Shown here piece after piece: positions 1-11,700 of a DNA stretch of 64,000 nucleotides. Made by a program: the position numbers and the translations under genes. Each line of letters starts with the position of its first letter. Positions within the stretch are counted from its first letter, which is position 1. The stretch covers positions 124,001-188,000 of the forward strand of contig JAURVB010003251.1 in the NCBI GenBank assembly GCA_033002965.1. Direction: 5' to 3'. The notes under the pieces were generated by a model. It was not told the origin of the DNA and did no database searches. It saw only the letters and a program-made list of their open reading frames with translations. Source of the DNA: Piper betle. Its lineage: Eukaryota; Streptophyta; Magnoliopsida; Piperales; Piperaceae.

Positions 1-700
1 ATTATAAGGTGATTTAGATGTTTACATAAATGCCAATTAATTGAAAATATCACACACTTTACTTTAAAGTTTATGTATTACTTGATTTGTATTATAACAG
101 ATATTTATTTATTATATTCTTATGTAGTATATATATTTTTAATAAATTAATATATTATTATTTATTAATTATTCAATATTCATCAATTTAAAATTTTAAA
201 AAATCTACTCGGATAAGAATCTCGCAAAGTTAAAATAAATCAATAAAAAATTAACTTAGTCCTACTCGACCTGTCCTAAAAGAGAGTCACTTTAAATGTT
301 GCTATTTATTAGGATGAAGTAAAAGTTCCCCCTCTAATTATTATAGTATAATTGAATCAGGAGAAACATTTTACTACAAATCACAACACAAGCAACAATG
401 CTATAACGAGAGCAAGACAATTTATGTGAATTTTAAGGTGGAACAAAGTATTAGTTTTAGGAAAAGCTGATCGTATTCCTTAGAAAAATTATTGACAATT
501 CTAAGGGTATGAAATTACTTATTTTTCCAAACTAAGAAGTTGGTTTCAACTTCTTAAAGTTGTAAAAAACTCCTAACAATATCGATTTCATATTGTTAAC
601 TACACAAGCATTCCAAAAACTTGATAATGCACTCTCATTTGTCATGTACTTCCTCCCTTGTAATAATAATTGATAAACAAAGGTTCTATAAAAGCTAACT
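1..700. other. AT-rich intergenic sequence
   Basis: Low-complexity AT-rich sequence with no open frame of recognisable content. I see no gene here. The stretch lies downstream of the aldose 1-epimerase pseudogene, which is on the - strand. Confidence 0.5.
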
Positions 701-759
701 CTTCAGGTGACAAGTAATGACCGAACAATCTTCAATTGGCAAGAACTTAGCAGCAACTG

Positions 760-1540
760 TATTAAATGCTAATGTAAATATGGAAGAAACGAAATGAGAA
801 TTCAAACACCATTGTGTGCTTGTACTTTTCTCCCGGTGCAAAAACAATAGATGGGAAGTTCGGCTGGTTGATGGCATTCGGAAATCCTTGAGTCTCCAAA
901 CACAAAACCTGCATGTTTCCCATACACAGACCCGCCTTTCCCTAAAACTCCATTAACATAGTTGGCGGTGTAAAACTGCATTCCTGGTGCATTTGTCCAA
1001 AGATTAAGCACCCTAGAACACGAAGTATCCTTGACCTTAGCAGGAAGTTTTAGACCTCATTTTTCTTCTCCACAGTCATGAACATAGTTGTGATCAAACC
1101 CACCAGGGATTTGATGTATCCTGTCTCCGATCTTCGTTTCTGTAGTAAGATCAAATGGCGTTCCTTTAACAGGCTCGATTTCACCCGTCGGAATAGAACT
1201 CTGATCAACAGGGGTCAGATGAGATACAGATATCTGATTGGAATGTTACCAATGTTATGACCAGCTAAGTTACAATATGTATGTTGAGCTAAGTTGATAG
1301 GAGTAGCCTTGTTCCCTGCTTCCATGTCAAGTCTAAGAGTTGTCGCTGAAGTGAACGAGTAAGTAGCAGTGACAACATCTCCAGGTTAACCTATATTATG
1401 CAAAGCTAATTAGTTTTAAAAGGAAAAGTCAACGATCAACTCCCCCTTTTTGTTGATGATTTCAATACAAAATAAACTATAAAAAAATTTCTTTACCTTC
1501 TTCACCATCCCGACTGTGATATCTGAATGTAAATATGAAT
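760..1540 (-). pseudogene. Aldose 1-epimerase (galactose mutarotase) pseudogene
   Basis: Read on the - strand, the fragments spell an aldose 1-epimerase in the right order: FTFRYHSRDGEEG (about 1535-1497), then GDVVTATYSFTSATTLRLDMEAG and TPINLAQHTYCNLAGHN, then TPVDQSSIPTGEIEPVKGTPFD, PGGFDHNYVHDCGEE, LNLWTNAPGMQFYTAN, GKGGSVYGKHAGF and finally QGFPNAINQPNFPSIVFAPGEKYKHTM. The family interconverts alpha and beta aldoses. The copy is broken. There are in-frame stops at 1386-1388 (TAA) and 1057-1059 (TGA), a frameshift near 1245, a further +1 shift near 895-910 after KHAGF, and the usual Trp of HTYWN is Cys. A splice-donor-like GTAAAG remains at about 1496, so this looks like a decayed intron-containing gene rather than a retrocopy. 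The N-terminal third is not recognisable upstream. Confidence 0.85.
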
Positions 1541-1559
1541 GGTAATAATTTTTAGCTAA

Positions 1560-3940
1560 CCTTGAGCTAACGAGTGAGTCAATTTATTAATAATGTTAAC
1601 AGCCTACCTGTCAATAATTCTTGCATTTCCTTCTTAAATTTCTTGATTGTGCCTTTCCTAATCATATTTCAATCAAACTCGATGCTTTTGGCCTCCTATA
1701 AGAGTAAGAGAAATAGTTTGTTTCGGTTGTACGATCTAGTCAGCAACTAGATGTGCATATAAAATAGCATATATTTATTCCTAAAATTTTCAAACTACCA
1801 TTGGTAATATGTAATAAATGCATGTTGTATTTTTAGTACTTGACTGGCTCTTGCAGCCATATTGGCACCAATACCTAGCAACAGATTATTACTATTGATG
1901 TCAAATGGGTCAGGCCATGGTTTGGCCCCACCTAGTCCTAAGCACACATAGGGTTGTTCAACGAGCAACCAGGCTGAGTTTGTCCTTGAACTTGACTTAA
2001 GATTGAACACATTTTATACGTATATATTTGAAATCGATTTAAATATTTTTTATGTTGTTCAATCTCGAGTATACTTAAAACTGTTTAATTTTAAAAAATT
2101 CACGGCAAACTTAATTATAAAGTCGAAAGTAACTCAAGAATTAACTCGCTCAATTAGCAAGCCTTAGGTCCACACCTAGTGTCAGGTTGGGTTTAGGGTA
2201 GTAGCCCATTTGGTTGGGTTGGCCTGGCCTATCCCAACTCAATACATGTTAAAGAAGAGTTGGGCCTTAAAAAGGCTCACAAATCTTCTTTGTTGGTGGG
2301 AGGTGGCTAAACAGGCCTCTCGAGCTAACTCTACTTTGCAATTTAATAGAGAACTCTATACTACCATACTAACAAGAGCCTTATGAAATTGGGTCGGGTC
2401 AGGCCCAGCCCGATTGGCCCAACCCGATGGGCCCAGTACGAGCTAATCAGAGCCTTAGGGCCGGGCTGGGCTCCCTTGGAGCTACGGGTCCGGGCTGGCC
2501 CAGATAAATAACTGGGCCTTGACCAGGCCGGGCCGGGCCGGGCTGACCTGATTGACATCCCTAATTCTTACTCATAAGATTAATAAGATGCAACTCAGTT
2601 AATGCTCCAAATAAACGTAAATATGATGCTTGGATTTAGAATCTAAATATGTATCAGAAATATGTACTACTGATTGTAGCATGATGTACTACCACGAATT
2701 AACAGTGTACTAAAAGCAGTAGTATAGTGGTACCACTCGTTGTTGGTGATTAGTAGACTTTTTGACTGCAAACCATCCACAGTGGGGCAAGCTATAGTCC
2801 ATGTCTTGATATTCTACCCCATCCATATTCGAGCTTTGGTGATAGGGATTGTCAACAAATAATATGACCCATCAACCATTTGCTTTAGTTAAATTACATG
2901 GAAGTTGCGTATATATGAGGATGTAGGATATAATAATGACCCAATGGCCAATTTTTCTCCAGTGGAACCTTGAAGTCAAAACAAGTGAAAGGACTGTTTT
3001 CCTCAAAGAGAGCTTCTTTTTGTTTTCATCTGGAGTGGTAATTAGTTGTTGGGTCTCTGTGAAAGTTGTCGGAAATCTCCCAGATCAGATCAGAAAGAAG
3101 AATGGTAGTGACTGAGAGCTCCAATGGGTTTTGGCAACGCCCAGGAGCTAGCCGCCAAAATTTTTCTTAGAGCTTACTAGGTTATCTTTAGATCAGTCTA
3201 ATTTCTAGATCTAAGTGAGCTAACAAATTTTAGTGCAATAATGCATAATTTTGATTAGTAATCTATTTTAATGTACCATGAAATAAATCCAAACTTTGCA
3301 TGATTATTTTTATTTTTATTTTCACCATTGTAAAAACAATGTAATTATTTTGATACCCACAAAATTTAGAGAGGGATTAGGATGTGTCTTGAATTGAATT
3401 TCCAACCTCACACCCAACCTTAGCACCAAACGGGACTGGACAATTTTTTTCTATGCGAAGGTTTTTCTTTTTTACAAAATTAGAATTTGAAAAATATTTT
3501 TTCATTATTAATATTCATTTTCTTATATTACTCATGGTGCACTGTAGTTCTTCGGATTGTGAATAAGTAAAAGCTTTTATCATCAGACAAGGATTAAAGG
3601 ACTTTAAACGAATAATTAGAACCCGGTATCGGTCACAATGGGCTTAAATGAAGTCATAAAATAAGTAAACTGTTTGGGAAAATAAAAAATAAACTAATTT
3701 CTTTCGGGGCAAAGATCTCTTAAAAAATAAGGAAATCAAATTTTGAGAATGATAATCATAAAAGTTATTTTTAAGAAAAAATTCTTAGATTCTGTGTTTG
3801 GTTAGTCCCAAAAAATAAAAAAATTTATGAAATTTATTGTAAAAGTAATTTATGTAAAATATATTAGAGTGATTTTAGACCATTTAAATTATCGATTTGT
3901 TTATATAATACAAACACAAATAACCATATTTATTGGCAGG
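1560..3940. other. Gene-free stretch with a GGCC-rich transposon terminus
   Basis: No gene is recognised. From about 2160 to 2563 the sequence is rich in GGGCC/GGGCTGG words and ends at ATTGACATCCCTA, a pattern typical of the ends of degraded hAT-like non-autonomous elements in plants. The 65-codon frame inside it reads through these words and is not a gene. The remainder is AT-rich. Confidence 0.4.
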
Positions 3941-4003
3941 CCGATCCCGGGGCTCCCATGCCAGGAAATAGCAAGAGGTCGTCCATTTGACGGCCCCTCG
4001 CTT

Positions 4004-4079
4004 CACGTGACCGTACGGTTCCTCCCGAGGTGCAATCATCTGCAGCCACGTGTCAATTATATTAAATGACGGACACGTG
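4004..4079. promoter_or_regulatory. Cluster of three palindromic G-boxes
   Basis: Three exact CACGTG hexamers lie at 4004-4009, 4047-4052 and 4074-4079. The last two have GCCACGTGTC-like and ACACGTGGA-like flanks typical of ABA-response/bZIP sites. They sit in a local GC-rich patch (about 3940-4090) roughly 840 bp upstream of the S40-type gene. S40 genes are known to respond to senescence, darkness and ABA, so a regulatory role is plausible but inferred. Confidence 0.45.
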
Positions 4080-4827
4080 GACTTCACTCGATCGATGAAC
4101 CATAGACTTTATTTCTACTTTTCTTGGCAGGTGAAACTGCCCCACGTTACGCCAATTACTGGTCAATCAGTAAAGCCGTAGAAAAGTTGACTTGCCTAAA
4201 CTCTCCTCCACTGTGTTTGGGGGGTGGGGGGCATTAACCCTCCACTGTTTGGCTTTGATACTAGATGAATTACTTTAGCTTTGATTAATAGAGATTAATT
4301 AATCATAATTGTAAGACAGCTAGCAAAAGCATAAATAATCGTTACGAGGACAACCCATCATTTAGTTTATTGCCAATGGCCCTACATTACATATTATACA
4401 AGCAAGTGACATAATAATATACAATTTATAGGGACATAATTGGTGATTATTTTATAATAAGGCTCGTATTTATAAATAATCAGGTGAATAGTTTGTTATA
4501 AAATGTAAATAATTTAAATTTTTTATTTGTATAGATATTTCAAAACTTTATTACAGATATAAGATTTATGAGAAATTGGTCGAGTTTGATTGATATATTA
4601 ATTAGATGATCATACTAAATTAATGCAATGAATCAAACAAAGCTCAGTTAAATCCATGAAAAAAGGAATTTTATCGTATATAACATTTTGCAATTGTAAC
4701 CCAAATTATAAACAAAGTCTTAATCTTTTGAGTAAAATAAGACTCAGAGTTTCCGATAATCATCAGGGTAAAAAGGTAAACAACAGTCTCACAGCGTTCC
4801 ATGGCAAGGCTTGTCCACTTTCCTCTT

Positions 4828-4834
4828 TATATAA
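4828..4834 (+). promoter_or_regulatory. TATA box of the S40-type gene
   Basis: TATATAA lies 83 bp upstream of the last G before the ATG region at 4917. It predicts a start of transcription near 4860 and a 5' leader of about 55-60 nt. This also excludes the upstream in-frame codons back to 4656 from the protein. Confidence 0.55.
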
Positions 4835-4916
4835 CAGGAGCTACCGTCGCCTGAAAACCCAAATTAATAAGAATAATAAAGAAAAAGGTCGAATCTTTCC
4901 CGGCGGCGGGTCACCG

Positions 4917-5388
4917 ATGGCGTCCCGTAAGAGCTACTTGTCCAAGCCGAGCTACCGCTTCTTCCCCGACGACCACCACCCGCCGACAAGCCCCACCCAG
5001 GAGGACATCGACTTCGACGAGTCCGACCTCTGGGGGCATCGGCGCCCGGCGACACCACCCCCGATCGGAGCAGCCGAAGGCCAAGCCGATCCCGAGCTCC
5101 CGGTCGAAGAAGCCGGCGAGGAAGTCGGAGGCGGCGGGATCGCTGCCGGTCAACATCCCGGACTGGTCGGCGATCCTGCGGGCGGAGTACCGGCGGCGGG
5201 GCGCAGACCACGACGGCGGCGGGGAGGAGAGGGAGGCGGCGGGGACGGTGCCGCCGCACGAGTACCTGGCCCGGACTCGGATCGCGTCGTCGTTCTCGGT
5301 GCACGAAGGGGTCGGTCGGACGCTCAAGGGTCGGGATCTGAGCCGGGTCAGGAACGCGATTTGGGAGAAGACCGGTTTTGAGGATTAA
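4917..5388 (+). CDS. Senescence regulator S40 family protein (DUF584), with an apparent one-base insertion
   Basis: A single-exon gene of the plant S40/DUF584 family, small nuclear proteins linked to leaf senescence. The N-terminus [19 protein letters not shown] and the FDESDLW motif (about residue 35) are read from the ATG at 4917. The conserved C-terminal part is in the next frame: [70 protein letters not shown], with a stop at 5386-5388. The frames are reconciled by removing one G from the five-G run at 5032-5036, right after the Trp codon. This gives 156 residues, normal for the family. As written, the ATG frame runs into an unrelated RRRR/GGGG-rich tail ending near 5381. The start is supported by the family N-terminus and the TATA box at 4828. 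The rule of one base off in a G run favours sequence error over a true null allele. Confidence 0.85.
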
Positions 5389-5430
5389 CCGAGTTCTTAT
5401 TTAGTGCTCATCAAAAAGAAGAAAAAGAAA

Positions 5431-5587
5431 CCACTTGTTTGTGGGATGAGTTTTAATTTTTGAGTGTGTTTTGTATAATCTGACCTAATCACTTGTTTTT
5501 TTACTTGAACCCACTTTTTTGTGGGATGAGTTTTAATTTTTGAGCGTGTTTTGTATAATCTGACCTAATCACTTGTTTTTTTACTTA
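5431..5587 (+). repeat. 80-bp tandem duplication in the S40 3' region
   Basis: Two head-to-tail copies with a period of 80 bp (5431-5510 and 5511-5587) differ at only a few bases. They begin about 43 bp after the S40 stop codon and so probably lie in its 3' UTR. Confidence 0.85.
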
Positions 5588-5599
5588 CATCTCTATGTA

Positions 5600-8500
5600 T
5601 AAGATTTTATTACCAGCGGGTGTAACTATAGTTGTATTCTTGTTGTGGTTCTCATTTTTTTGCTGGACGTTGGTGGTAAAAGACTGAGATGTGTGAGTCC
5701 TTTTGAATCAAAAATGTGGGAAGGAGTTGAGGTTTGGCGAGAATAATTGCTAATCTGCAGGCTGGTTCATATAGCTTAAAAAATCATAAGTTAGATATTT
5801 TAATTGGAATGCTTTTAAAAAATTAGTTGGCAATTTCTTGTGCAAGGGTGTGTAAAAAGTTTCCAAACATTGTTTTTAAAGTTGTTGAAAGATCAAAGAC
5901 TTTGGGACCAGAGCCGGTTCTTAATAGTTAAGACTTAGAGATATTTTTATTTTGAAAACGAAAATATTTTTTTGATATTTCGGCTTATTATCGAATATAT
6001 ATATATATAATAACAAAATTGCATTGAATTGTTTTTATAATAAAAAGTTAAAATAATCCAACTTCAGACAATATTAACAAAAAATTTAGGCAGGGCCATC
6101 CTTGGATCAGGCCCCTTGGCCTAGGGTGACCGAACCTTTTGCCCTTAGGCTGTGGAGGATATTACTGTCCTAGCCTTGGGTGGCGAGAATCCCGGGCCGC
6201 GACTTGATGGCTATCGGACGGGTCAGGATTGGCCGAACTAGTTTTTAAAAATAAAAAATAAAAAATACGGGGACTAGTTTAGACAAATTGAAATTTTCTT
6301 CATTTTTTATAGTTAACCTTGATTATAGCACACATGGTCATCCCAAAAAATATCTTCTTTTAGTCAAAAGCCATATTATTAAAGTAAAATAGTTATCTCG
6401 TGAAGTTGGCTAAAACTTACAATAGATCTTCACTATCAAGGGGAAAAGTTCAATTAGGATCCCCTTTTGCATTTATTGTATTAGTATACTAATCGTGGGC
6501 AAAATTTGTTAGGCATATTGATATGTTAATGTATGTTTTTATTGTTAAAGGGAAATTATTGGTATATTAATATATGGCTATTGCTATTTTTATTTGGCAT
6601 AAAAAATTATAAATAATATAAAAAATCATAATAATATAAAATCATCATTTTTATAAAATATTTTGTGTTCAAATTAATCATAATTATTTTTAAATAACTC
6701 ACTCATTTAGTCTCTTGAGCAAAAAAATCATCTTTTTTCTTAACAATTGAGATAATAAAAAGGAATATTTTTTTGCTTATGTGATAACACATGGGTGGGT
6801 TATGTAAGGTAAGTATTATTATTTTGTATTTTTAATTAAATATAATCATATTTAATTTTTATAAAAAAATAATTAATTTAATATTGCTTTTTATATAAAA
6901 TAAACTGTAAGTTGACTTTTTTAAATTTTCATGTTATTTATATTATTTTTATATCTAGCAAACATACATTTATTTATCATGTGCCACCCAATTGCACTTA
7001 ATATATCATATAACATCTTCAAAACCCTAGCACGAGTAAAAACATAACATTAAGCACTCATTTATGACAAATATTTTAATAACAACTGTTCTAACTTGTT
7101 TTTAATTCAGGTACTAATGGCTAACAAGACGCAACAACAAATCATATTGGACCGCTTTTCAAATCATAGACGTGTTAAATTATGGACGGAGTATTTTTCT
7201 CTCTAAAGATTTTCGATCAACTTCGGTTGAAATTTGCAAGTTTTGGATTAGTCATAACCTGCGAATTAGCTATACTGTTAACAGTTGATTGTCATCGTTA
7301 TTGAGATGCAGTTTTAAATATTATCCAAACAAGATATGCTCTTTTTTCCTTACAAGACCTCGTGCAATTGGATGAATAAAATTTGTAGCTTAGAAGTTCT
7401 ACGTCCAGGTCAATTTGTTAGGACTTTTTGTTCCTAAAATTAACACAAAAAAATAATTAATTTATAATAATATCTCATAAAAGTTAGGTAAGACTTGTTG
7501 TAGATGATAATGATACCGTCCAAAATATATAAATTCAGTGGCTCCCTCGCTGGAAAATGTAATCAAAGTTTGTTTTTCAGAGTAATTAAGATAATCAAAA
7601 TTCCAACGTCCTTCTAACATGCAAAATTTTCACCGTGATTTAATACAAAAAATATATGTATAAAAGTCTACTCCCATGCATTCAAAAGTCGGCCATGCAG
7701 CTCTGTCCCAACGTGGAGGTGACCAATCAGATCTTATAGAAACAAGATTCAATTAATATTAAAAAAATCTTATATATATATTTCTAATTATCTCTACTTA
7801 AAATGCCAAGTATTGCTGAAATCTTAACTGTACATGCTTCAACAAATATAATAAATGTTGATTAGTTGGTTAAAAAAATAAACCTTATTAATTCTTTATA
7901 TAATAATTACAATAAATTTTCAATTAAAAGATAAGGTTGTTCATTATCAGAATCGATATAGATTTTATTCATAAAAATCACATGACTGTATTTTTAAAAA
8001 TAATAATAAAACTGCTCTAATCTTTTCTATGTAAGTACTTTATTAATTTAAGCTGACGTAAAATATCAACACAAACCGGTACTAGTCTTTGTAAATGACC
8101 GGAAAAAAATTGCTTTTGTTACATTGTATAATATAACATTAAAATGTTTGTTACAATCATAATTAACTATAACTACAACTAATTTCACTACAATTAACCA
8201 TAAAATTTTACATTGCCATTAAAATAAAATTAACTCTTTATTGCTCCACATTATAGCCAAGGCAAATATAACATGTGAATCTCAGGATTCAATCATCCCC
8301 AAACTCTTTAATTCTTCGGTTTTTACTTTCGCCCTATAAAAAATCTTAATTTTAATAACTTGTATTTATCAATCAACTGTTATTAAAAGAAACCCTAATT
8401 TTAACTTTCATTTATTAATCGACTTTTATTAATATTTTTAAAGATTAATATTAACATTTCAATAAATTTTATTTATCAATTAATTTTTATTAGTCTGTTT

Positions 8501-8620
8501 AAAGACTAATAATAACAAAGGAAAAAAAGCTAAAAACAACAACAAAGATAATAAATGAGAAGATAAAGAAAAAAGGCTTAAAAAAAGGAAGGAAAAATTA
8601 AAAACCTCCTCCTTCCCAAT
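5600..8620. other. Gene-free AT-rich stretch with a transposon-like fragment
   Basis: No gene is recognised in 3 kb. A fragment at about 5908-6240 starts AGAGCCGGTTCTTA and contains GGGCCATCC and GGCCCCTTGGCCTAGGG words, resembling degraded hAT elements. The part near 8340-8520 holds several copies of TAATTTTAA / TTTATTAATC words. A pyrimidine-rich tract (8629-8661, CTCTCTCT and CCCTCC) immediately precedes the DRB start and is probably part of its 5' leader. Confidence 0.4.
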
Positions 8621-8728
8621 ATCTCCTTCTCACTCTCTCTCTCCCTCCCCTCCTCAAACCCTAGCCTCGGCGGTGACGGTGGTGGCTCCGATCGGCGGCG
8701 ACGACGGCGGCGGAGCGGCGGCGGAGAG

Positions 8729-11700
8729 ATGTACAAGAACCAGCTTCAGGAGCTGGCGCAGAGGAGCTGCTTCAACCTGCCGTCCTACGCCTGCATCCGG
8801 GAGGGCCCCGACCATGCCCCGCGCTTCAAGGCCACCGTCAACTTCAACGGCGAGACATTCGAGAGCCCTCATTACTGCACGACCCTCCGGCAGGCCGAGC
8901 ACTCAGCCGCCGAGGTCGCCCTCAACTCCCTCTCCAACCGCGGGCCCTCCCACTCCCTCGCCGCCCGCGTCCTGGTACCAATCTTTGGAAAAATAAAAAA
9001 TCGATTGCTTCTCTTATTGAGGTTTTAGGATGGTGGTTGATGGGTTTTTTTGTTCGATCTTGGAGATCAATTTGTTTAGTTGTCAAATTCGTGGATTTTA
9101 GTAGCTCAGATTTACTACTGTGAGCTGATCAGTTGGTTTTTTATGTGAATTCAATGGTGGAGCTGCGAATCTAGTGAGCTTGGCATGAGTAGAGGCTGTT
9201 AGAGTGGAAAATACTTCAAATTCGGTGTTTTCTTCCTGCTAAAAATGACATTTATTCGTTCTGGAGGAGAAATTCGAGTTCTTCTTGTGTTTATTTACGA
9301 TTTTATAGATGAATTTAACTTGCGTTTCGTGATTTGAATGCAAAATACTAAGGAGCTCGGATGTGATAATTGGCATAACGAAGGAGGAGCAAAATTATTG
9401 CTATTGCTAGTTATGTAAGGGAGTAGTATATCCTTTGTGGATGGATGTTTACGAAGTCAATGGGTCTGCTGTTGGTTTTTTATTGTTGTCCTCAAGTTTT
9501 TCTCCTATTTGTTGTGCTTATATCTCTATGGTTTGCCTGTGTCCTGTCACTGTGTCGTTACTTTTATTAGAACCTAGAGAAGGGTGTTAATTGTGACTGT
9601 TGTTGTATTAAATTTCGGTCTATTATTATAATAGCGTCATAAATTGTTGGCTGGTTTGGCTTCCCTAGTTTCTTGCTAGTAAGAAAAAAATTGATGGATT
9701 AGTTTGTGACCAATCAAAACTGGAAGGAATGCTCATCTTTAGATAGTGTGATTCCGTTGCAATGCCAATAGAGATGCGACTTTCCCCCTCTTATACTATT
9801 TAATGTCATTTGAGCGATAAATAAGTAAGAAAGAGAGTGTGTGGCTTACAATTTGGAAATTCTGTCACAAATATAGTTGTGTGCTCACCAATAACTTCAC
9901 TATGCATTACAATGACATTCTTTCTTTGTTGGTGGTGTATGGGTATGAACGTCTGCAGTTTGAGTCTAAGTAAAGCTGCTTTTGTAACTTTCTATTCATA
10001 AAGTCTGCTTTTCATGGTCAGGATGAGACGGGAGTTTACAAAAACCTTTTGCAAGAGATAGCACAAAGAGTTGGAGCCCCTCTACCTGCATATACTACTG
10101 TTCGGTCTGGCCTAGGGCATTTGCCGGTCTTTACATGCATAGTGGAGTTGGCTGGGATTCCTTTCACGGGGGAGCCAGCAAAGAGCAAGAAGCAAGCAGA
10201 GAAGAATGCTGCTATGGCTGCATGGTCATCACTTAAAAAATGTAAGTGGCTTCAACTTTTTTGCTTGTCTGTTTTAATGGTAGAAGGCTGGAAAACAATA
10301 TGACGATAGGTTTTAATTGAAAATCTGCACAGTGATGATATTGAGCTGACATGCCATGAAGAAAAATGTAAATAAGAATTGTGGTTCTTTTGGCTGTGAA
10401 TTAGAATCTTGTGCTGAACGGAAAATTAATAATTTATTCACATTGCCACAGCCTTAGTCATTCAAAGCATTTATCTGACAACATTATGTTGTGATCCAGA
10501 AGTTATTTTCTCACCCATTGTGTTGTACATCACCTTAGAGCACCGCTTGATCTTGGACAACATTCCAATTAGCAACTTTCATACTTTCCGATCTTTCTGA
10601 CAGTGTTGAGTGTTGTCAGTAACTCCTTTTCCACGAAAGAAATCTTTTGCTTTCCCCTTAGAGGGTAGAGTTTCCTCTGCCTTTCAATTTTGAACTTACC
10701 ATATTTTTAACTTGTTGTGGAAATTCGCAATAGGCCAAAGTGTGGACCAAGCAAATTGATAATAATTATGGCAAAATAAGCAAAGAGCAAATAACTTACA
10801 CTACACACACTAATATTTAACATGGTTTGGTCTAAAAGCTTACCACCACGAAAAACACCAATTTACTCACTATGTCAAATAATTGAGTACAAGAGATAAC
10901 CTAAAGAACGGGAGATACAACCTGAAATAACCTGGAAGTACACCGAGAAGATTAAACCTGATATACCAAGAAACCCAAGAGACAACGTCGCTCTTCCTTT
11001 TCTCTTTCCACTTCTCCCCCTCTTCTTTCCTCTCTTTCAATCTCCTTATTACAATATCTCCTCAACAGTGAGATGTATTAGGCTCTTTCAACTGTGGAAT
11101 CCCAAAACCCTTTTTATAGAGGTAAGGGGATGGGTTATTAGGAAACACCTGTGTCTACTCCAACTAGAAAGACATTACAATAAAAAATCCTCCTATCTAG
11201 AGACCAACCCAGATGGGAAATAAACCAATTTCTAGTTAAAATACTTTCCTAATTTAGATTTCTGTACAACTAGTTTCCAAATCCAGTCGAAGTCACACAT
11301 TCCTAGCAAGATGTTTCACTTTGCCTAGTCTTCGTTATTTCACTTGTGGAGGGATGACATTTAAATACTGTGACAGTTTATCCCGTATCACTTCCTATCA
11401 GTTTGAAGATAGTTCAGAGCATTAAATTTCTATGACATGCATGTCTAATCTAATTTCTTACTTGTGCTCAGTGGCCAAGGAATCTGCAAGCTCATCGTCA
11501 GAGACAGAAACACACAATGACGAGCAAGAACAGATAACCATAGCTCGAGCATTGCTCAATTATCGCATCAAAGAAAAAATGGCATTGGCTACAGCAAACA
11601 CACCCAATGCCCTTCAATTTCTGAAAAGATTTCATGTGCAAGAAGCCAAACAGGCACCCTCTCATCCAACTGTCACTGGTTCGAAGATTCTTCCCTTAAT

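Noticed and set aside
4656..4916. In-frame ATG-led extension upstream of the S40 start
   Set aside because: It lies upstream of the TATA box at 4828, has AT-rich codons unlike the gene, and the family N-terminus begins at 4917.
4864..5327. Two antisense frames over the S40 gene (about 140 codons each)
   Set aside because: Shadows of GC-rich coding sequence; no family features.
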